Assembly (NCBI RefSeq): GCF_001659605.2
Contig: NC_035161.2
Span: forward strand, 27,451,691-27,515,690
DNA: 64,000 nt
Direction: 5' to 3'
DNA from: Manihot esculenta
Lineage: Eukaryota > Streptophyta > Magnoliopsida > Malpighiales > Euphorbiaceae
The notes under the pieces were generated by a model. That model saw nothing but the letters and a program-made list of their open reading frames with translations, was not told where the DNA came from and did no database searches. Position 1 is the first letter of the stretch, and each line of letters starts with the position of its first letter. Position numbers and translations under genes: made by a program. Of this stretch, positions 9,731 to 20,100 are shown in pieces.

Positions 9731-12656
9731 ATGGCTGTAGTGAATTTGGCAGGGAAGAAGATGGCAGCGATAATGGATGGCCCTGTCCAACCTGGTCGAA
9801 TCAGGGTTCTTAAAGAAGGATCAACCAAGCAAACGGGTCCCATTGTGTACTGGATGTTTAGAGATCAACGGATAAGAGATAATTGGGCCTTAATGTACGC
9901 CATTCATCAGGCTAACAAGGCCAGTGTGCCTGTTGCTGTTGCTTTTAATTTGTTCGATCAGTTTTTGGGAGCCAAAGCGAGGCAATTAGGGTTTATGTTA
10001 AAGGGTTTGCGTCAACTTCAGGGAAAAATTGAAGAGACCCTTCAAATTCCATTTTTCTTATTCCAGGTCAGTTAATTTATTCTTTTAACTAAACCATTCT
10101 TCTTCTTTTGGGTTTAATTTATACTCTGTTCCGTTTGGCGGCTAAAAATACAGAATTACTGAAGAAAAAAAAAAAAATCTCTAATGGGGAAGCACATTAG
10201 ATATTGAAAGAAAATGAATTTTTCAATTCCTACTGTACTCCAAACGCTATAAAAACGGCTTTCAGTTGAATTTTAAATTTGTAACTAAACGAAAAAAATG
10301 TAGTAAGTTTTATTTTCTCAGAATTATTTACCATAGATGTGTTATTTCAGCTAAATGAATGGAAGCCGAGTCTTAAATAATATGTGCAGAATTTGTTTTA
10401 CTAAACTTAATCATCAATGTGGGAAATTTATTATTTATTTGTTCCCCTGGGCTTTAATTTATAGGGCGAAGCTGAAGAGACTATTCCGAATTTTGTAAGA
10501 GAGTGTGGGGCTTCTCTTTTAGTTACTGATTTCTCACCTCTAAGGGAAGTCCGTAAGTGTAAAGATGAAATTTGCTTGAGGGTTAGTGATTCAGTGGCTA
10601 TACATGAAGTTGATGCTCACAATGTAGTTCCTCTTTGGGTAGCGTCGGAAAAGTTGGAGTATAGTGCTAAGACGTTAAGGAGCAAGATAAATAAAAGGCT
10701 ACCTGATTATCTCATTGATTTTCCTGTATTGCAACCACCTTGTAAAAAGTGGGCTGCTACTGCAAATCAGTCGATTGATTGGGAAAGTCTCTTTGAAGAA
10801 GTGGCAAGGTCAGATATCAGTCTATTTCAATGGAACTTTGTGCATCTTCATGATAATTGTAATATTAATCTTAATTTTGAATGACTAGGAAAGGGGCAGA
10901 AGTTCCTGAAATTGAGTGGTGCATGCCAGGTGAAGAAGCAGCAATGGAAGTATTAATGGGAAATAAAAATGGATTCTTGACCAGAAGGTTGAAGAATTAT
11001 TCTACAGATAGGAATGTCCCATCAAAACCTAAAGGGCTCTCTGGTCTCTCTCCATATCTTCATTTTGGGCAAATATCTGCACAGAGGTGTGCGCTGGAGG
11101 CACAGAAAGTGAGGAAGCTAAGTCCTCAGGTTTGTGGAATTTATTTATGAATTCATGGTTTAGCCTTTTTACATTCGAGCAAGACATTGTTGAATAATAA
11201 TCATCTTGCTCTGTCAAACTTCATTGTTATATTGCATGTGATTTGAATCTTAATGTTTGCGCACCTACTTGCTACCCTGAAGTCAGTTGATGCGTTTTTG
11301 GAGGAGTTGATTGTTCGGAGAGAACTTGCAGATAACTTTTGCTTCTACCAGCCTCATTATGATTCATTACAAGGGGCATGGGAGTGGGCACGGAATACCT
11401 TAATGGACCATGCTTCTGACAAGCGAGAACATGTTTACTCGTGAGTGTAGTTGATTTGATTTGGTTTGTATTTTATTGCAGATATGTTATTTGTTTTGCT
11501 GGGTGGGGTTTTTAAGATTTCAATGGTCATTGAATATGTAGGATGGAGCAATTAGAGAGGGCAGAAACAGCCGATCCGGTAAGATTATATCTGGTAGTCT
11601 CCTTTCAGAATTTTCGAAGAGAATGTGAACTCAATTATATTTGTTTGGATTTTTTATGCTTCTCTTGCTAAGATTCTACTATCATTATCACAATTTTCAG
11701 CTTTGGAATGCTTCTCAGCTGGAGATGGTTTACTATGGGAAGATGCATGGTTTTATGCGGCAAGTGACTTCTTGTTTGATTTACTTGCTCTTTGTGTTGT
11801 GATTCCTTGTTTTCCCTACAAGTCACTGAAACTTGAAAGGTGTGAGAAGGCTGGAAATCTTGTTAAATGACATAAAGAGTTCAAAGTCAATCCAGCAGAA
11901 TGTCTCTTTCAAGTTCCATTAGAAATATTAATGTCTGCGCATAATCTGTCATGATTGAGAATTGATAAAACTATGTCGAAGTGATGTGGTAAGAAATTTA
12001 AACTATTTGCAGTATGTATTGGGCAAAAAAGATTCTTGAGTGGACAAGAGGACCTGAAGAAGCCCTTGCAATATCAATTTATCTAAATGACAAGGTAATT
12101 TTATCATAATTCCTTTCTGCTACTATTAAAGGTTGTTTCTAGAGCTCCACCAGCTTGTTTAACCTAGAACTGTAATGCAGTATGAACTAGACGGGAGGGA
12201 CCCAAATGGATACGTTGGTTGCATGTGGTCAATATGTGGTGTTCATGACCAGGTTTGGGTTCCCCCTTCTCCCCCCTTCTTTTTTGTTGATGGGATTAAG
12301 GATAATACAATTCACTAAGCCAAATAAAAGTTGCTTGTTAATCTTTTTTGTTACAATACATTGCCATAATTGTTCATAGAAGTGCTCTTATTTGCCAATT
12401 TCAGGGTTGGAAAGAACGTCCAGTTTTTGGTAAAATTCGTTATATGAACTATGCAGGCTGCAAAAGGAAATTTGATGTTGATGGCTACATTGCCTATGTG
12501 AAGAGGTTTGTAAATGAAACTAAGAAGAGAAAAGCAGAAACTCAGCTCGGTGGAAAAACAAAAGAGATGGATGCTAACCCTAAAAGAGAGGAGGCTATAA
12601 TATTCTATCGTAGGCTTAAAGGCGTTGTTTTGGAATTAGAGAATGTTTCAGACTAA
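9731..12656 (+). CDS. PHR1: Class II CPD photolyase (deoxyribodipyrimidine photo-lyase), 9 exons, 526 aa
   Basis: The enzyme uses blue/UV-A light and FAD to split UV-induced cyclobutane pyrimidine dimers; Arabidopsis PHR1/UVR2 is the reference member. Exons: 9731-10066, 10465-10808, 10889-11129, 11283-11440, 11542-11578, 11701-11759, 12013-12094, 12181-12252, 12405-12656. They join in one frame of 527 codons including stop. The N-terminal domain carries [12 protein letters not shown]. The FAD-binding half has [49 protein letters not shown] and [17 protein letters not shown], all class II hallmarks. The start codon is the first ATG before the conserved region. Intron 6 starts with GC instead of GT. 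The C-terminus runs about 35 residues past a basic KKRKAE patch, somewhat longer than I expect for Arabidopsis; the patch may serve nuclear import. A LINE fragment lies shortly downstream. The family call is very secure; the start codon is likely. Confidence 0.95.
11760..12012 (+). other. GC-AG intron (intron 6 of the photolyase gene)
   Basis: The conserved peptide FMRMYWAKK is preserved only if exon 6 ends at 11759 and the intron begins gcaagt and ends ttgcag at 12012. The nearby GT (gtgact, from 11764) would shift the frame and reach a stop nine codons into exon 7. GC-AG introns are a known minor class, and gcaagt matches the usual GC donor context. Confidence 0.85.
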
Positions 12657-12792
12657 TGCATCTAAACCATTGTTTTGAAGATGTTCTCAACTCCGTACTA
12701 ATGAACAGATTTTTAATTTCCATCTCTAAGATTATTGTTTCTTTTCATAAGCATGCAAAAAGGTTGGACCGAGTATAATTTGAAGTAGCAAT

Positions 12793-12800
12793 GTGAATAC
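12793..12800. repeat. Target duplication of LINE fragment, left copy
   Basis: gtgaatac, repeated at 13531-13538 directly after the A tail. Confidence 0.7.
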
Positions 12801-13530
12801 TCGGTGGTGGTGCACGATTTCTGAAGAATTCAGAAATGAGATGGTTTTGGATTTTTTAGCCATCACTTGTTGGATTATTTGGAAAAACAGGAATAAAGAG
12901 CATCAAAATCCAGACCCCATGTCAGCTATCTCTACAATAACAAAAATAATGAGATCAGCTATGTTTAAAATCAGGTTTGCGTTAGGGGGGGGCACTGGCA
13001 ATAATGGTGACATTTCTCGATGGGCAAAACCTCCTAAAAGCTCTCTCAATTTTAATTCGGATGTTGCTTGGTTGAACTCTATTGACAAAGATGTTATTTC
13101 GCTGATAGTTAGAAAAAACTATATTGATGGTAGAATCAAGCGAGTGCAATGCTCCTCTCCATTAGTTGGTGAAGCTCTAGCAATTCTCGAAGCATGCTTG
13201 CTAGCTAAGGACATGGGTTTATCAGCTCTTATGATAGAATCAGACTTTGCAGTTATCGTGGAAGCCATTTTAAGCATCATTCTTGCCCTTGGGAGATAAA
13301 GGCCTTTGTTCAAGCCATCCAAATATTTAGTATATCTTTTTCAGTTTTCTCTGTTGTAAAAATTGATAGGAAAGCAAACATCGCTGCTGATCTTGCTAAA
13401 CTAGCTATTAGAAATATTCTTCCTTATAATTGGCTTACAGTTATTCCTGACCAGTTTCTTTCAATCTTGTATTTTGATACCGTTTGGGCTTATTAATGCA
13501 AATTCTGTTGCAGCTCAAAAAAAAAAAAAA
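12801..13530 (+). mobile_element. 5'-truncated LINE-type retrotransposon tail with RNase H
   Basis: About 730 bp flanked by 8-bp direct repeats (gtgaatac) and ending in 14 A residues at 13517-13530, the signature of target-primed insertion of a 5'-truncated non-LTR element. The inside encodes the RNase H-like tail of plant LINE polyproteins (next entry). It sits between the convergent photolyase and SEC1 genes, about 140 bp after the photolyase stop, so it may now lie within or just beyond the photolyase 3' untranslated region. Confidence 0.85.
12802..13496 (+). pseudogene. LINE RNase H-like domain, frameshifted remnant
   Basis: The first part (to 13299) reads ITCWIIWKNRNK, then FNSDVAW, PLVGEALAILEACLLAKDMG and MIESDFAVIVEAI, the order of acidic residues seen in LINE-associated RNase H domains. 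Near 13270 a one-base shift breaks the frame. The other frame then continues with CPWEIKAFVQAIQ and KIDRKANIAADLAKLA, the final catalytic block, and ends at the stop at 13496. The upstream reverse transcriptase is absent. It is non-functional. Confidence 0.75.
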
Positions 13531-13610
13531 GTGAATACCTTGGGAGTACAGGTGACAGAGTCTGTAGAATGTGAATACCTTGGGCGTACAGGTGACAAAG
13601 TCTGTAGACA
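13531..13610. repeat. 40-bp tandem duplication
   Basis: Two 40-bp units (13531-13570 and 13571-13610) begin gtgaataccttggg and differ at about four positions. The first unit also contains the right target copy of the LINE insertion. Confidence 0.85.
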
Positions 13611-14108
13611 GGTTCTATTGAATGGGTGGCTTTTCATAGCTATCTAGTTGATTGTCCAAAAACCTGTCATGAAAGACTATGCAGGGCATGATTTTCGCGC
13701 TTGATTACTGCTTCAAGATTATACTTAAAAACTGATTAGCCCACCCACAATAGTACGATTTTTGTTAAGCATATAAATGCAACAGTAATACCTCTGATGC
13801 AACCAAATATAAAGCAGTTGACATTACTCCTTTTCACTATGGAGATTAATTGATGATTTCTATTGCTTAGTGAATATGATTTTGTACACACTGAAACCGC
13901 TCAACAAACCCAACATATCACCATCAAACCACAAATGAAATGACTAACCTGGTTGTGCAGAATGCTTTCCCACAATCCAGATCCAGGCAGACCAATCCAC
14001 TACAATGCTGGAAAAATGGATACAATGAATTCAAGTATCTAATCTATGAATACAAATAGGATCAGAAACCTACAGAAAGCCTGTACCGAGCAGCTTATCC
14101 CATCCCAT

Positions 14109-17100
14109 TTATATCTGTATATCATCCAATGAAAGTTCGTGCGCTGCTAATAGCTTTAGTTTCTGTGATTTAAAACCAAAATATTATATTTAGGCTGGGC
14201 ATTTGGCTGGTAATCGAATAGGAATACTTGAAACACTAGACGAAATAGTTACCGTAATAAATTGTGGAGGATCATCAAGACTTGAAGAGCCTAGTACCAC
14301 TTCCCTTTGCAGCTTACTTGTAAGCTTGTGACATACCCTTAGCTGAAGATTAATGCGACACAGAGGGAGAGGAGCAACTGTAAGTCTACCCAAGATTTTT
14401 AATTTTTTTTTGTAAAAAAACAACATCAAAATAAATTCAAGATTAAAACTCCTTAATACCTCAGATCTAGTAGCTCCACCTGCAATAAATACAAAAATAC
14501 GTCGGCCCATCCTCTTTAAGTCACTAGATGAATGTCTTAGTACGGAATCACTGTCAGGCATACATGACACAAGGATAGAAAAAAAATCACCATTATTTTA
14601 TGGGATTGTCCAATCAGTTCAAAGATATGCACTTGTAACTATTGACTTTTCAGCTCCTATATTGATGAGCAATGAGACAATGCTGTCATTATTATCATTT
14701 GATTATGAGGGAAGGACGAGGTTCATTAGAAAAATACAGAGAATGGGTGGGGGTTTGAAGCAGAAATTATCAAGTCCGAAACCTATATTTGGTCTTTTCA
14801 GCTTAAGAGCTAGAAACAAAACCTTGAATATCCATCATCAGAATTTCGTGGTCGAGCCCATGACGGTGTCCGTCTTGATCTCATCGAATGAGGAGCTGGA
14901 GGTTCATGCATTGCTGCAGCATGGGATGTTCCATGGAAGGTTGCACTTGGATCATTCAGACATGGATATTCATCCTTGGATAGTTCTCCTTTGCTAAGTT
15001 TTTCAACAATTTCCTAAAAGATAAAGACAACCTCAGCAAGTTTGTCCATTTGGATTATAGCTGTGGATTTGTATGTTTCAACTTGAAAATCATAAAGTTC
15101 CAATATGCTAAAGAATTCAAATGCCTTACCATTTGAAATTTATATTTATTCAAATGGAGACCTAACATAATCTTGGCAGAAAGAAGCAAACGCAAGCAAA
15201 TGTTTCTATCATGCATCATTTTGCTTGGCAACTGACCTCTGCTAACAAATGCATCAAGACAAAACAAAATTTCTACTCCCACAGCCCCAAAACAAAAGAA
15301 CCTGAAATTTGGCCCTTGAACTTGAAAACTTTTTCAGCAAATCACGTGAAATTTGGCTAAAACTTAAACAGTTCACTATGATGACTTGCTGAAACAAAAT
15401 CACGGTTGAGTAATTTTTTTAACCTAATAATTGAAATTCAATGACCATTAGGGCTGATCACTTGTTGATTACAATTGAAAAATCTAGTTGAACAGCGCTA
15501 TATTTCAGTTTTTTGGATTCAGTCTTTGGCTTAAATGGCTGGGTTCAATTAGTTAATTTTGGAAATTCAGTTTTTGGTTTCAAATAGCAAAGTTTGCGTG
15601 TTGTGTGTAGCTGATATCCAAAAATCTTCAAGAAATTATATGGTAAAGCTATTATCCCATTTAATTGGTTTTCCGATCTATGTAGAGTATTAGTTTATAT
15701 TATAAATCCCGAAATCTTTAGGGATTGGTTTAATAAACCTGAGGTCGAGAACTGGGACTTCCTCTTCTTGATAAAATTAAATTTATTTTAGTTTGTTTCT
15801 ATCCAATTGGTTTTTTAGTTAAATTTGGTTCAGTTTCTCATAAAATAATTCAGGTTCTTGGGTTTTCCCTATTAGGTTTGGAATCGAATCAATCATTTGC
15901 ACATCCTTGGTGACCGTTTATAGAAGTAACATCCAACAACACAAAAAAACCTGTTTTGATGAAAAGGAATGTCGTGTAGAACAAGCTCTGTTAAATGCTG
16001 TAGAACCAGTAGAATTATGAAGAAATTCTCACTTTGTAGAGAAACACGTCATCAATCATCAATGTATTAGCTCAAACCAATTGTCTATCATATGAAAAAA
16101 AAAAAAATCTCTATCCTAAAATACCTAAAAGATAGGTACTTATAGTATATGTTATAAGTTATAGAAAGTAAATATGTTAATATAGGAAGTAAATATTGAT
16201 AGATGAGTCAGTTGCTTAATCTTAGGGATTGTATAATCATAGGCTTGATTTTCCTTCCTGTTTAGTTTATGTCTCTCATGTATAAATAGATTGTAATCTC
16301 TATTGTGATATACAACAAATATTATCTTTCTACATGGTATCAAAGCCTTTCTCGTAGAGATTTTTTTTCTCTTTTCTCTCTCGTAAAGTTTTAAAATTTT
16401 TTTGGAAACTTAGAGCTCCGTTCATTTGGGTTATCCATAAAGGGTAACATTTGGATCTAACCATCGCTGGAGTCGCCACACCGACCCCTTGTCAGATTTG
16501 AGGTTTGTTTGCCGTTCGGGTGTTGGGTGGAGGTGTTTTATTTGGTACTGTTCATCGGCACTGTTCACGGTACTGTTTATCGGCACTGTTCATCGGCACT
16601 GTTCACGTGGTACTGTTCATCAGCACTGTTCACGTGGTACTGTTCACGCCGGGTACTGTTTTCTGATTCTGTATTTCTTTTGTTGCTATCGTTTTGGGTT
16701 AGTTGTCCTTATGGCTGAAGTTAAAACTACCACCGTAACTGATGTGATTCCTATAATGACTAAAATCACGGAACACAAATTGAATGGATCTTCCGATCAG
16801 GGAATTTTGATATCTGCAGATGAGTATGCACAATTCATCCAATACCAGGCATCTATAAAATCCTCTAATTCCTCCTCTATCACTGCAATTGCCGAGTCAG
16901 GTAACTCTACTGCATGTCTTGTGTCTTCATCATCTAAATGGGTTATTGATTCTGGTACTACTGATCATATGTCGGGTAATTCTACCATTTTTTCCAATCT
17001 TGAGTCTCATACATCGCCTTCTTATGTTACTCTTGGTGATGGCACTAAATCGTCTGTCATGGGTTCTGGTCATGTCAACTTAACCCCTTCTCTTTCTGTA

Positions 17101-20100
17101 TCCTCTGGTTTATGTCTCCCTAAGTTCGCATTTAATTTGCTTTCCGTGAGTAAACTCACTCGTGCATTGAATTGTTGTGTCTCATTCTTTCCTGATCACT
17201 GTGTTTTTCAGGATCTTTCGACGAAGCAGATTATTGGTAGAGGAAGTGAGTCAGAGGGTCTTTACGTCTTGGATCAGCAACTACCTCGATCTCCTCGATC
17301 TCTGGTATGCTCCACGCGTTTAACACCTTTTGATGTTCATTGTCGTTTAGGGCATCCTTCTCTCTCGGTTTTGAAGAAGTTATATCCACAGTTTCATTCT
17401 TTGTCTATTCTAGATTGTGAGTCTTGTCAATTTGCCAAACATCATCGTTTACCTACACTGTCTCGAGTCAATAAACGGGCTTCGTCTCCCTTTGAGTTAG
17501 TCCATTCAGATGTTTGGGGTCCTTGTCCTGTTGTGTCTAAGTCTGGCTTTAAGTATTTTGTTACTTTTGTTGATGATTTCTCTCGTACTACTTTGTTATT
17601 TTTAATGAAGAGTCGTTCATAATTATTTTCTATTTTTTGTGCATTTTATGCTGAAATCCAAACCCAATTTAATACTTCCATTCGTATATTGCAAAGTGAT
17701 AATGCTAAAGAGTATCTCTCTGGGGAATTTCAATTTTATTTGTTACAAAAAAGGAATTCTTCATCAGTCCTCTTGTGTTGCCACTCCTTCACAAAATGGA
17801 GTTGCTGAAAGAAAAAATCGACATCTTCTTGAAGTAGCTAGAGCCCTCTTATTCCAAATGAAGGTATCTAAATATTTTTGGGCTGATGCTATATCCACTG
17901 CTTGTTTTTTGATCAATCGCATGCCTTCCTCCGTCCTTCATGGTGATATCCCTTATAACATTTTGTTTCCCACTAAATCTTTGTTTCCTATTGAGCCACG
18001 TATCTTTGGTTGTACTTGTTTTGTTCGTGATGTTCGTCCACAAGTTACTAAATTGGATCCCAAATCACTCAAATGTGTCTTCCTTGGCTACTCTCGACGT
18101 CAGAAAGGGGATCGTTGTTTTTCTCCTGATCTGAATCGGTATCTTGTGTCTGCGGATATAACATTCTTTGAGTCCACTCCGTTTTTTCCGCCATCATCTG
18201 TTTATAACACCCAGGAGGAGGAAGATGACCTCTTGTTATACACTGTTCGCTCTCCGTCTCCTCAGACTACTCCTACACCTTTCGCTCATGTGCCAGGTCG
18301 CCCTCCCATCTTTCATGTGTATTCCAGACGCTTAGAGGACTCTGACTCCGTTCCGCTACCTGCTTCTTCGTCGACCGATCCTGCTCTTACTGATCCTTCA
18401 TTGTCTGATTTGGATTTGCCCATTGCTCTTCGCAAAGGTAAACATACTTGCACTTATCCTATTTCATCTTGTGTCTCTTATGATCAATTATCCTCCTCTT
18501 CTCGTTGTTTTGTCACTGCTTTAGATTCTATTTCAATTTCCAAAACTGTTATTGAGGCTTTGTCCCATCCTGATTGGCGTGCTGCAATGGAAGAGGAAAT
18601 GATGGCCCTTGACACTAATGGTACTTGGGAGTTGATGTCCTTGCCCCCAGGAAAGCGGGCTATTGGGTGCAAATGGGTGTTTGCAGTGAAAGTAAATTCT
18701 GATGGATCTATTGCTCGCCTCAAGGCCCGTTTAGTGGCCAAAGGTTATGCACAAACTTATGGAGTTGACTATTCTGATACATTCTCCCCAGTTGCCAAGC
18801 TCACATCTGTCCGATTGTTTATTTCCTTGGCGGCTACTCATGATTGGCCTTTGCATCAACTGGATATTAAAAATGCTTTTCTTCATGGTGATCTTCAGGA
18901 GGAGGTTTATATTGAGCAACCACCTGATTTTGTTGCTCAGGGGGAGTCAGGTAAGGTTTGTAGACTTCGAAAATCGCTTTATGGCTTGAAACAGAGTCCT
19001 CGGGCATGGTTTGGCAGGTTTAGTGAGGTGGTCCAACAGTTTGGAATGAAGATGAGTAAGTGTGATCACTCAATGTTTTATAGAAATTCTGATAGTGGAG
19101 TAATTCTGCTTGTAGTATATGTGGATGATATCGTTATCACAAGAAGTGACATTGCTGGCATCACATCCCTAAAAGAATTTCTTAAAACACAGTTTCATAC
19201 AAAGAATTTAGGTTCCTTGAAATATTTCTTGGGAATCGAAGTTATGCGGTGTAAGAAAGGCATCTTCTTATCTCAAAGAAAATATGTCCTTGATTTGTTG
19301 GCAGAAACAGGAAAATTGGGTGCTAAGCCTTGTAGTGCCCCAATGACTCCTAACCTTCAACTTAGCACAGAAGACAGTGAGCCATTTGCAGATCCTGGAA
19401 GGTATAGAAGATTAGTTGGCAAGCTGAATTATTTGACAGTGACTCGTCCTGATATTGCATATTCAGTGAGTGTGGTAAGTCAGTTTATGTCTTCTCCTAC
19501 TGTTGCCCAGTGGAATGCTCTGGGACAGATTCTGTGTTACCTTAAAGGGACCCCAGGGCGAAGCCTATTCTATGGTAACCATGGATACTCAAATATTGAA
19601 TGCTTTTGTGATGCTGATTGGGCAGGCTCGAAAGTTGATAGGAGGTCAATTACTGGGTATTGTATTTTTGTGGGAGGTAATTTGGTCTCATGGAAAAGTA
19701 AGAAGCAAAATGTGGTCTCCCGTTCTAGTGTTGAATCTGAATATCGAGCTATGACACAAGCCGTTTGTGAAATCTTGTGGGTACGTCAACTGTTGGAAGA
19801 AGTTGGGTTCACAAATTCGGTGCCTGTTAAGTTGTGGTGTGATAATCAAGCAGCTATCCACATTGCCTCTAATCCAGTATTTCACGAGAGGACTAAATAC
19901 ATTGAGATTGATTGTCATTTTGTTCGTGAAAAGGTCCAACAAAAGATAATATCAACAGGACATATCCGAACTGGAGAACAATTAGGAGATATTTTCACTG
20001 AAGCTCTAAATGGGACTCGAGTTGATTATATATGTAACAAGTTGGGCATGATTAACATTTATGATCCAACTTGAGGGGGAGTGTTATAAGGTATAGAAAG

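Noticed and set aside
11753..11870. GT donor at 11764 as the end of photolyase exon 6
   Set aside because: It breaks the conserved FMRMYWAKK block and gives an early stop in exon 7; the GC donor at 11760 keeps the frame.
16489..16710. Start of a host protein with HCSRGTVH repeats
   Set aside because: This is the translated leader minisatellite of copia 1, upstream of the element's own ATG at 16711.
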